Below, piece by piece: positions 1 to 5,329 of a DNA stretch of 5,329 bases. A program made the position numbers and the translations under genes. Under the pieces are notes generated by a model that made no database searches, was not told the origin of the DNA, and worked only from the letters and a program-made list of their open reading frames with translations. How positions within the stretch are numbered: position 1 is the first letter of the stretch; each line of letters opens with the position of its first letter. Origin of the DNA: an uncultured Mailhella sp. GTDB lineage: Bacteria; Desulfobacterota; Desulfovibrionia; Desulfovibrionales; Desulfovibrionaceae. The stretch covers positions 1-5,329 of the forward strand of contig CALUWZ010000128.1 in NCBI GenBank assembly GCA_944324625.1. The letters run 5' to 3'.

Positions 1-1818
1 AAGCCGTGCGGTTTCAGCACTCAGCTGTGCCGCTTCGTTTTTTTGGGGAGGATTTGGAACGGTTATTCCGTATGTTTGGGCAAATTCCCGCAGGGGAAGT
101 GAAATTTCTTCCATTTTGCAGGGAGCTTCAAATGTATTTTCCAAGAACTCCATGACCAGTTTTTCGTTTTGAGCTTCAATTTTTGCAGCATTTTTTCCGG
201 GGGTGACGGCTTTTTCTATCTGCATTAAAACGCGCTGGTCATGGCTCATAAGGGAAAGCATAACTTTGGCATGGCTTTCCAAAGCCCTAAACATGGTCAT
301 GCCTTCTGACAGAAAGTTTATTCCTGCCTGACGGAATTTGTACTGCTGGCAGGCAGAAGTCAGGGCGCTGATTTCCCGGCTCAGTGCGCCGAATTTAATT
401 TGGATATTTGCCATGATTTCCATATATTGGGAAGGCGTGACTCCCTGCTTTGCCAATAAAAGCTGTATGGAATTTTTTACGGCACGCTGAAGGTCATCGG
501 CACCGAATTCTCCTTTGACACCGTATGCCGCTGAATTCATTGACTGAACATGGTCAGCCAAGTTCTGCAGAAAGTTCTTGTCAATGGGTGCTTTGGACAG
601 AATTGGTTCCAGAATTTTTTCTCCGGTCAGCATCATATTGATATATTGGGGCATGGTTTCTGCCGTCAGAGGCGGTTCAAGTTCCAGCGGCGGATTTTGT
701 ACCATTTCTTTGAATTCCTGCAGTTTGGTCAGGTTCTTTTGGGTAAAATCTTCCGCTGCCCGTTGTATGATGCCGTCGATGTTTTCCTGTTTGAGAACAG
801 TCTTTGCTTTTGCGCTTTCTTCGGCAATTTGCTGTTTTATTTCTGCCATAACGCTTGGATTGTGGGCTACGGCGCGTGCAAATTCTTTTGGCAGTCCTTT
901 TTGTTCCATGACGCTTTCCGCAGCTTTTGCGGCAAACATTTCTGCGGCAAAAAGGTTAATGCACAGACTGCGTTCCTCAGCCGCTGCAATGGGCTGATTG
1001 TTGTCCATAATAAACGGAATCAGACCGCAGGAAACTTTTTCGTCGGGAATCAGGTCTTTGACTTCGTTAAACAGCGCGATATAGGCATCTGAATTCGGCT
1101 GCTGTGCGGCAAATTTTAAAACGGAAGCCGGAACATTGCTGAACGTATCATAAATTTTTGCTTTTTCCTGTTCAAAGACACGGCAGATGTCTTCAAAGGT
1201 GCAGTTATCGCCAAGGTCTTGCAGTTTTTGAGAAAATTCGCTTCCGTCCATTTTCATGGCATCGGCGGCTTTTTTCATCAGGGTTTGCAGGGGGACGGCT
1301 CTTTCCTTGTCGGCTGCGGGCAGTCTGTTCATTTCTTTCGGCGCAAGTTCCTGCATAAAATATTGCTTTACGGCTGAGGCCGCTTCGGCATTGCCGTCAA
1401 GCGGAAGATTGCGGGCCATGGCAAACATGGCAAGGGAAGGAACGTGCATTTTGGGGATTTTTCCTGCCTGACTCAGCTGTTCTGCGGCGTGAAAATTTTT
1501 GTCAAATTCCAAACCAAGCTGTGCCTGATGTACGGCTGCCGCTGTCAGCGGCTTTCCTGTCCGGATTAATTTTTCAAGGGCGGGAAGAATGCCTGTCATG
1601 TCCGTCAAGTGGGCATTTTCTGCAAAATGCTGTTCCACTGCCTTGTAAAATTCTCTGGCAACGGCTCTGTTTTCTGCTTTTTGGGCTGAGGCGAAATATT
1701 TTTTTATTCCGGTCAGTCCGCTTCCTTGGGCAACGGTATCGTTTCCTTCAAGGTGCAGTTTGAAATCTTGGTCAGGCTGGACGGCATGCTGAAAAAAATC
1801 ATTTATGGAAATGGGCAT
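1..1818 (-). CDS. Large helical protein, candidate type III secretion effector (3' end outside window)
   Basis: The frame is open for 606 codons from an ATG at 1818 to the left edge, so the C-terminus is missing. I checked every codon and found no stop. The start is supported by AAGGAG six bases upstream. The protein begins MPISINDFFQHAV and has no signal peptide or obvious membrane segment. It looks almost entirely alpha-helical and is rich in Ala, Gln, Glu, Lys and Met. The visible part has no tryptophan. Short Pro/Gly breaks separate helical blocks, for example around residues 87-91, 376-386 and 539-543, with a Pro-rich VPNPPQ stretch at 587-592. I recognise no catalytic motif or named domain. 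It starts 26 nt after the CesT-like chaperone B, and class I chaperones are commonly encoded beside their substrate, so the inferred role is a protein exported by type III secretion with chaperone B as partner. A structural or cytoplasmic protein is not excluded. The reading frame is certain; the function is inferred from context. Confidence 0.85.
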   Translation of the reverse strand, partial: MPISINDFFQHAVQPDQDFKLHLEGNDTVAQGSGLTGIKKYFASAQKAENRAVAREFYKAVEQHFAENAHLTDMTGILPALEKLIRTGKPLTAAAVHQAQLGLEFDKNFHAAEQLSQAGKIPKMHVPSLAMFAMARNLPLDGNAEAASAVKQYFMQELAPKEMNRLPAADKERAVPLQTLMKKAADAMKMDGSEFSQKLQDLGDNCTFEDICRVFEQEKAKIYDTFSNVPASVLKFAAQQPNSDAYIALFNEVKDLIPDEKVSCGLIPFIMDNNQPIAAAEERSLCINLFAAEMFAAKAAESVMEQKGLPKEFARAVAHNPSVMAEIKQQIAEESAKAKTVLKQENIDGIIQRAAEDFTQKNLTKLQEFKEMVQNPPLELEPPLTAETMPQYINMMLTGEKILEPILSKAPIDKNFLQNLADHVQSMNSAAYGVKGEFGADDLQRAVKNSIQLLLAKQGVTPSQYMEIMANIQIKFGALSREISALTSACQQYKFRQAGINFLSEGMTMFRALESHAKVMLSLMSHDQRVLMQIEKAVTPGKNAAKIEAQNEKLVMEFLENTFEAPCKMEEISLPLREFAQTYGITVPNPPQKNEAAQLSAETARL

Positions 1819-1824
1819 ACAGTG

Positions 1825-1830
1825 CTCCTT
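1825..1830 (-). promoter_or_regulatory. Ribosome binding site of the 606+ codon gene
   Basis: AAGGAG is read on the minus strand, 6 nt before the ATG at 1818. It lies in the 26-nt gap after the chaperone B stop. It fixes the start of a gene that is cut at the window edge. Confidence 0.85.
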
Positions 1831-1844
1831 GTTGGCGCTTTGTG

Positions 1845-2339
1845 TTATATTTTTATAAAGTTCATTGAACTGACCGCATCACTGTCTGCGTCATCTTCAA
1901 AGTCCAATGTTTTTTCGATGTTTCGTTCTGCGGTGCGTTCCTGCTCTTCCTGCATTTTGTCCAGATTGTTTTTCCATTCATCGGCAAGCAAAACAACGGC
2001 ATTGAGCATATTGACAAATTCTTCGGGCGAAAGACCGTTTGCGGGAATGCAATAGTTGAATCCGATGCTGTTATTGATGGGGGTGTAGCTCAATGTTCCT
2101 CCGTTTGAACCGAAAAACAGGAAATTGGCAGAAAGGAGCTGACGCATGATTTCAAAGTCATTCCAGCCGAGCAGTTGGCCGATTTCTGCGTAAACAATGA
2201 ATTTTTTTTCGCGTTCGTTCCATTTTATCAGCAAATTGCGGTTATTTTGCGATAAAGACACACAGCCGTCCTGTGAAATTTCTAAATCTATTCCAAGTTC
2301 TTTGCTCAGTGCTTCAAAATACATTTTTTCTTCTGACAT
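1845..2339 (-). CDS. CesT-family type III secretion chaperone B (164 aa)
   Basis: This small acidic protein resembles class I type III secretion chaperones (CesT/SycE type), cytoplasmic dimers that bind the N-terminal region of one or a few effectors and keep them export-competent. The features seen are an N-terminal helix (MYFEALSKELGIDL, 6-19), strands at about 35-52 (LLIKW, FIVYAEIG), a helix leading into LLSANFLFF (68-76), the SNGGTLSYTPINN turn and strand (78-90), and a C-terminal helix (104-135). LL-x-AN followed by GG-x-L is the conserved family segment and is shared with chaperone A. Residues from about 130 form an extra charged tail with FEDDADSDAV at 147-156, longer than typical members. 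The ATG at 2339 is chosen because AAAGGAG lies 6 nt upstream. An in-frame TTG at 2399 would add 20 residues but lies inside the sigma-54 promoter. The candidate effector starts 26 nt downstream, its probable cargo and operon partner. The family call is by eye and fairly firm; the cargo is inferred. Confidence 0.85.
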   Translation of the reverse strand: MSEEKMYFEALSKELGIDLEISQDGCVSLSQNNRNLLIKWNEREKKFIVYAEIGQLLGWNDFEIMRQLLSANFLFFGSNGGTLSYTPINNSIGFNYCIPANGLSPEEFVNMLNAVVLLADEWKNNLDKMQEEQERTAERNIEKTLDFEDDADSDAVSSMNFIKI

Positions 2340-2345
2340 GGAAAT

Positions 2346-2352
2346 CTCCTTT
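2346..2352 (-). promoter_or_regulatory. Ribosome binding site fixing the chaperone B start
   Basis: AAAGGAG on the minus strand is 6 nt before the ATG at 2339. It selects this ATG over the in-frame TTG at 2399, which has no Shine-Dalgarno and falls within the promoter. Confidence 0.85.
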
Positions 2353-2382
2353 GAAATGATTTGCGGATGTATTGATATTGAA

Positions 2383-2398
2383 AGCAAAAGACATGCCA
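2383..2398 (-). promoter_or_regulatory. Sigma-54 (-24/-12) promoter for chaperone B and the downstream effector
   Basis: The minus strand reads TGGCATG-TCTT-TTGCT. The known sigma-54 consensus is TGGCACG-N4-TTGCW, so there is one mismatch in the -24 box and a perfect -12 box. The invariant GG (2397-2396) and GC (2385-2384) are separated by exactly 10 nt. Transcription would start near 2372, giving a leader of about 33 nt that contains the chaperone B ribosome binding site. The element lies in the only sizeable non-coding gap of the window. Sigma-54 promoters require an ATP-dependent enhancer-binding activator, so this unit would be signal-dependent. The match and placement are seen directly; activity is inferred. 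Confidence 0.75.
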
Positions 2399-2415
2399 AA
2401 ATATCGTGATATTTT
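2398..2415. repeat. 18-bp palindrome abutting the -24 box, possible operator
   Basis: The plus strand reads AAAATATC-GT-GATATTTT, a perfect inverted repeat with 8-bp arms and a 2-bp centre. Its edge shares base 2398 with the first base of the sigma-54 -24 element, so a protein bound here would be expected to hinder or touch RNA polymerase. Part of the symmetry is plain A/T content, but the ATATC/GATAT core is more specific. The binding protein is unknown. Confidence 0.4.
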
Positions 2416-2424
2416 TATCTTTTA

Positions 2425-2437
2425 TTTCAATATGTTG
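2425..2437 (+). promoter_or_regulatory. Possible IHF-type DNA-bending site
   Basis: TTTCAATATGTTG matches the known IHF consensus WATCAA-N4-TTR except at the second base. It is centred about 59 nt upstream of the predicted start near 2372, between the sigma-54 core and the TGTTT dyad, which is where IHF usually acts at such promoters. A one-mismatch hit in AT-rich DNA is weak evidence alone, and the position is the main support. Confidence 0.3.
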
Positions 2438-2441
2438 TTTT

Positions 2442-2472
2442 GGGCTGTTTATGCTTTGGAAACAGACTGCCC
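2442..2472. promoter_or_regulatory. Imperfect dyad, candidate upstream activator site
   Basis: The inner part (2446-2464) is TGTTT-N9-AAACA, and flanking GGGC (2442-2445) and GCCC (2469-2472) extend the symmetry with a 4-base asymmetry (GACT). The dyad centre is about 83 bp upstream of the predicted sigma-54 start, within the usual range for enhancer-binding protein sites. It could instead form an RNA hairpin after chaperone A, but no T-run follows it on either strand, so it does not look like an intrinsic terminator. Confidence 0.35.
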
Positions 2473-2522
2473 ACAAAGTTGCCATAATGACGTGCTGAAT
2501 GACCTTGGAGGCATATTTTTTA

Positions 2523-2981
2523 TCAGACCATGAGCATGGTGCTCATAAAGGACAGCATGTCCGCCGTGCAGTCAGCAGGTTCAAGGTGCTGTTTTGTTTC
2601 TTCTATTACGGAAACAGCCTGTTCGGCAAAGCGCAGCAGGGCATTGGCGAGCTTGGCCGGATTGCGGTCGGATACGTCCGTGCCGAAAGAATACAGGAGC
2701 GTGCGGGCAGGACTGTACAGTCCGATATGGCCTCCGCCTGTTTTTGCGCCGAACAGGTTGGCTTCCAGCAGATATTCATAGAGGGAGGAAGACGCGTTTT
2801 CAGGAAGCCTGCCTGTGCTGCAGTACAGAATAAGTCTGTTTTCTTTTTCCGTATATTCAAGGGCAACAGTCAGGCCGTGCACATTTATTTCAGCCATATT
2901 TGAGCTGTTGAGGGTGACTGCGGGCAGCCCTGCCGCCTGCAGGGCCTGACCGAGAAGCGCATTGATTTCATTGTGTGACAT
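2523..2981 (-). CDS. CesT-family type III secretion chaperone A (152 aa)
   Basis: This small protein shows the class I type III chaperone pattern: an N-terminal helix (NEINALLGQALQAAGL, 4-19), strands INVHGLTVALEY (32-43) and RLILYCSTGRL (49-59), then helix and loop LYEYLLEANLFGAKTGGGHIGLY (67-89), a strand TLLYSFGTDV (94-103) and a final helix (108-132). The LLEANLF...GGGHIGLY stretch is the family's most conserved segment, and length and fold order are typical. Such chaperones act as cytoplasmic dimers on effector N-termini. The ATG at 2981 has AAGGA 6 nt upstream and lies 17 nt after the stop of the 776-aa gene, so the two are almost certainly co-transcribed and the 776-aa protein is the likely cargo. 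It ends with a tandem in-frame stop (TGA TAA). It shares the AN-L/F-F...GG core with chaperone B, but the flanks differ strongly, so they probably serve different cargoes. The family call is confident; the partner is inferred. Confidence 0.9.
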   Translation of the reverse strand: MSHNEINALLGQALQAAGLPAVTLNSSNMAEINVHGLTVALEYTEKENRLILYCSTGRLPENASSSLYEYLLEANLFGAKTGGGHIGLYSPARTLLYSFGTDVSDRNPAKLANALLRFAEQAVSVIEETKQHLEPADCTADMLSFMSTMLMV

Positions 2982-2987
2982 GGGAAT

Positions 2988-2992
2988 TCCTT
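2988..2992 (-). promoter_or_regulatory. Ribosome binding site of chaperone A
   Basis: AAGGA on the minus strand lies 6 nt before the ATG at 2981, in the 17-nt gap directly after the TAA of the 776-aa gene. No room remains for a separate promoter, which supports translation from a shared transcript. Confidence 0.7.
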
Positions 2993-2998
2993 TTCATA

Positions 2999-5329
2999 TT
3001 ATTCAGCCTGCGGCAGGGGTATTGCCAAGGGGTCGGAAGTTTGGAAACGGGCAAAGGAGGTATTGCGGACATACTGGAAAGCTCCGAGGCCGGGGGACCA
3101 GTTTCTGCTTATTGCCGAAGGGGCGACATTTTTAATTGACAGGTGGGTCGGGGTGTAAGAGTCAAGAGAGGCCAGCAGGGTATGGGCTTTTTTCAGGATG
3201 CTGTCCTGTTCGGTGTTTGAGGTGCTCATGCGGGCTTGAATAAACATGTTGCGGACATCTTCAAGCACGGACGGTTTCAGGGCGCGGTGTATGACTAAGC
3301 TTGCCGCCGGCGGCATTTTGTTGATGAGATTTTCCAGTGCAGAGGAAAAAGCTGGGTTTTCATCCATTTGCCTGCGCACGGCAGAGGGCAGAAGCATACG
3401 GCGGGCAAGCCTGTTCTTCAGTGCCATGACGGGGCATTCCGTTTCGGCGCAGGAAGACGGCATAAGGCCTTTCGGACCTGATGCAAGTTTGAAACGCTGC
3501 GTGATGTCAAGCATAAGGCTTTTGGCTTTTGTCGTTTTGGGGGTAATGATTGCCTCTGCATTGCTGATTGCCCCCGCAAAAACGGCGGCAGTCACGGAAA
3601 GTTTTCCTCTCATGCTGAATGTTGTTGTTTCGCCCATGCTGTTTTGTTCCGTTTGTCTGGTGAGTTCGCCCCCAAGGCCCAAACCTGCCATGGCGCCTCC
3701 GACAACGGCAAGATTTCCGAGGGATTCCTGAAACAGGGACGTCACAATGCCCAAGGACAAATCCGAAGATACGGCATTGCCGTCAATAAAGCGGATCTGT
3801 GTTGCCGCTGTCAGGGCGGAAAGGGATGATCGGTCGGAAAAACCTTCTTTTTTGGGGTGCATGAAGATGTTCAGAAAGTTTTCGCAGTCGTTTGCATTGG
3901 CAAAACTAAGTGCCAGTCCCTGATCGTTTTTATTTCTTATATTGGCGCCGACATTTATCATAACGGGGCTTCCCGGAATGGCTGTTTTTATTGTGGAGCC
4001 AATGGAGGATGCCAGACCTCCTTTAATGATGACCTGATAACTGCCGCCTCCTGTGTTGCAGACGGTGAGGCTGTCGTTGAGCATGAGGCGCAGGCGTGCC
4101 GAAAGCGGATGGCCTATGTTGATTTTATTTACTAACTGCGCAGGCGAACTTGCGGGATTAAATACTCTTCCCGTATCAACGGCCATGCCGCGCGTTCTGT
4201 CATAGACAAAACCGCTGCCCGGCTTGGATGCCTCGCGCATGAGCAGGCGTATGCCTTCCGTGCGTCTGCGTTCGTCGGACAGCAGAGTGCTGTTGATAAG
4301 TTCCTGCTGTATTTGGCGCGCTTTTTTTCTTTCGGGCATGGTAAGAAATTTGTTTTCCTGCAGTCCCATTTTCTGCATTTCTGCTTTTATGTTTTCCTTG
4401 CCTGCAAATTCCAATTTGTCGTTTAAAGCATCGTGTTTGAGCTTTTTTATATTGAGCGTTCCGTTTCCAAGCGTTGCCGAAGCAAGCGTAAGCTTGATGA
4501 GGCTGTCCGTGAATTCGGCCTGAACGGGCAGTCCCCATGTCTGCAGCTGGTCGTAAACGGCCTGCATGGTTTCGGGGTCATGGACGGAAAAAGCCGCTGC
4601 GGGCTTTTGGGACTCGGCAAAAACTTTATACAGCCCTGCAGTTATTGTCTGCTGAAGTTTGCGGATATTATTTTTGCCCAGCTGTTTTTTTAATGATTTT
4701 AGGATATTGTCAATTTTTTGCCGTTCATGTTTAATGTCTGAGCGTATCACCCTGATTTGGCGAAGTATTTCTTCTGCCTCTGTTTTTAATGGGGTTGCGC
4801 TTGCCGGCGGGCCTTCAAAAAAATTCAGGGCGCGGGCACGGGGAAGCATAAGTTCCATGACTGTTTCAAGGTCAGGAGTTTTGCCTTTGAAATGTCTGCT
4901 CCGTGCGAGGGTGCGGGGATTGATTCCCTGCAGGCTGTCCAGCAGTTTCTGTATTTCGCCGTATTGGGAAATGTCTGCTGTTTCGGGTGTCAGATCCAGT
5001 TCTTTGCACTGTTTTTCAATTTCCAGCACTGTATTGCAGACATTCATCCTTCCTGCGCGGCGGTGGGGCCAAGTTTTTTGGATAAGGGCTTTGTCAAGTT
5101 CCATGGCGCCGAAATTTTTGGAAAGCGCTGTTTGTTCCGTGCGCAGACGGATAAGTTCGGAGGCACTTTGCGCAAGCGTTTTCATATTGTTTGCATGGAG
5201 TTTAAATTCGCTTGTTTTGTTTAACAGATCCCGCTGTTTTGTTTTTACCGTTCTTGCCGCCTGCCGCAGTTCCTGCAGAGATTCGCTGCCGAGCAGGTTT
5301 TGGTACAGGGCCTTTGTCTGCCTGCTCAT
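2999..5329 (-). CDS. 776-aa candidate type III secretion effector with a glycine-rich, strand-rich core
   Basis: The frame runs from an ATG occupying the last three bases of the window to a TAA at 2999. It begins MSRQTKALYQNLLG. Its ribosome binding site lies outside, so an upstream extension cannot be excluded. Residues 15-70 and 182-235 are charged, probable coiled-coil helices rich in Lys, Arg and Gln. Residues 295-370 are helical and basic. About 375-610 changes character, with Gly/Ser-rich, alternating hydrophobic strands such as YQVIIKGGLASSIG (431-444), PVMINVGANI (455-464) and GKLSVTAAVFAGAIS (575-589), plus a Gly-zipper-like stretch VVGGAMAGLGLGG (542-554). Residues 635-725 are helical again. 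A CAETEC pair (C627, C632) sits between the last two parts. There is no Sec signal peptide. The gene directly precedes chaperone A, which makes it the likely cargo. The strand-rich core loosely recalls the beta-barrel region of AvrE/DspE-type effectors, but AvrE proteins are more than twice as long, and this is only a structural hunch. No enzyme motif was recognised. The coding call is firm; function is inferred. Confidence 0.85.
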   Translation of the reverse strand: MSRQTKALYQNLLGSESLQELRQAARTVKTKQRDLLNKTSEFKLHANNMKTLAQSASELIRLRTEQTALSKNFGAMELDKALIQKTWPHRRAGRMNVCNTVLEIEKQCKELDLTPETADISQYGEIQKLLDSLQGINPRTLARSRHFKGKTPDLETVMELMLPRARALNFFEGPPASATPLKTEAEEILRQIRVIRSDIKHERQKIDNILKSLKKQLGKNNIRKLQQTITAGLYKVFAESQKPAAAFSVHDPETMQAVYDQLQTWGLPVQAEFTDSLIKLTLASATLGNGTLNIKKLKHDALNDKLEFAGKENIKAEMQKMGLQENKFLTMPERKKARQIQQELINSTLLSDERRRTEGIRLLMREASKPGSGFVYDRTRGMAVDTGRVFNPASSPAQLVNKINIGHPLSARLRLMLNDSLTVCNTGGGSYQVIIKGGLASSIGSTIKTAIPGSPVMINVGANIRNKNDQGLALSFANANDCENFLNIFMHPKKEGFSDRSSLSALTAATQIRFIDGNAVSSDLSLGIVTSLFQESLGNLAVVGGAMAGLGLGGELTRQTEQNSMGETTTFSMRGKLSVTAAVFAGAISNAEAIITPKTTKAKSLMLDITQRFKLASGPKGLMPSSCAETECPVMALKNRLARRMLLPSAVRRQMDENPAFSSALENLINKMPPAASLVIHRALKPSVLEDVRNMFIQARMSTSNTEQDSILKKAHTLLASLDSYTPTHLSIKNVAPSAISRNWSPGLGAFQYVRNTSFARFQTSDPLAIPLPQAE

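Noticed and set aside
550..1092. A 180-codon plus-strand open frame opposite the left-hand gene
   Set aside because: It is antisense to a continuous 606-codon frame with a good ribosome binding site. Its product is Phe/Cys/Gly-rich in the way typical of reverse-complement reads, and it has no supported start.
2340..2399. An upstream in-frame TTG start for chaperone B that would add 20 residues
   Set aside because: The TTG lies inside the sigma-54 promoter and has no Shine-Dalgarno. The extension does not fit the CesT N-terminal helix, and the ATG at 2339 has a strong AAAGGAG.
2400..2434. A sigma-70-type promoter, TTGAAA with GATATT
   Set aside because: The spacer is about 19 nt and the -10 box matches only four of six bases in AT-rich DNA. 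The sigma-54 element is a far better match.
2442..2472. The dyad as an intrinsic terminator after chaperone A
   Set aside because: The stem is interrupted and no T-run follows it on either strand. It is kept only as a possible protein-binding site.
2469..2484. A second sigma-54-like element, TGGCAACTTTGTGGGC on the minus strand
   Set aside because: The spacing is right, but the -12 dinucleotide is GG instead of the near-invariant GC, and it is much farther from the gene.
2449..2514. A 21-codon minus-strand open frame in the intergenic gap
   Set aside because: It has no ribosome binding site before its ATG and no recognisable features, and it overlaps the candidate activator dyad. It is probably chance.
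2499..2903. A 134-codon plus-strand open frame opposite chaperone A
   Set aside because: It is antisense to a gene with clear CesT features, lacks a ribosome binding site, and has a composition unlike a real protein.
3246..3731. A 161-codon plus-strand open frame inside the 776-aa gene
   Set aside because: It is an antisense shadow of the long minus-strand gene with no independent coding evidence.
4200..4538. A 112-codon minus-strand open frame in another frame of the 776-aa gene
   Set aside because: It lies wholly within the longer frame and has a Lys/Arg/His/Gln-rich frameshift-like composition, so it is a shadow.

Overview
The window carries four protein-coding genes, all on the minus strand and together covering about 95% of it. 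In transcription order they are a 776-residue protein, a small CesT-type chaperone, a second CesT-type chaperone, and a long protein that runs off the left edge. The two small proteins have the hallmarks of class I type III secretion chaperones: acidic, 150-165 residues, with the conserved strand-loop segment LL-x-AN-L/F-F...GG-x-I/L-x-L/Y. Each lies next to a large protein with no secretion signal and no family I can assign with confidence. The best reading is a type III secretion effector locus holding two chaperone-substrate pairs. No secretion apparatus gene is visible.

Layout from right to left: the 776-aa candidate effector (5329-2999), a 17-nt gap, chaperone A (2981-2523), a 183-nt regulatory gap (2522-2340), chaperone B (2339-1845), a 26-nt gap, and the 606-residue visible part of a second candidate effector (1818-1, 3' end outside the window). 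The order is therefore effector-chaperone, promoter, chaperone-effector. The three starts whose upstream DNA is visible each have a purine-rich Shine-Dalgarno exactly 6 nt from the ATG.

The 183-nt gap holds the clearest regulatory signal. It is a near-consensus sigma-54 (-24/-12) promoter, TGGCATG-N4-TTGCT, placed to give a leader of about 33 nt before chaperone B. Upstream of it are an 18-bp palindrome touching the -24 box, a one-mismatch IHF-like site, and a dyad near -83 that could bind a sigma-54 activator. This suggests that the chaperone B/effector pair is switched on by an enhancer-binding protein.

The organism cannot be fixed from this sequence. Type III secretion, sigma-54 control and moderate GC point to a Gram-negative bacterium with an animal or other eukaryotic host. 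A host-associated member of the Desulfovibrionaceae or a neighbouring group is my guess only. No RNA genes, mobile elements, CRISPR arrays or intrinsic terminators were seen.
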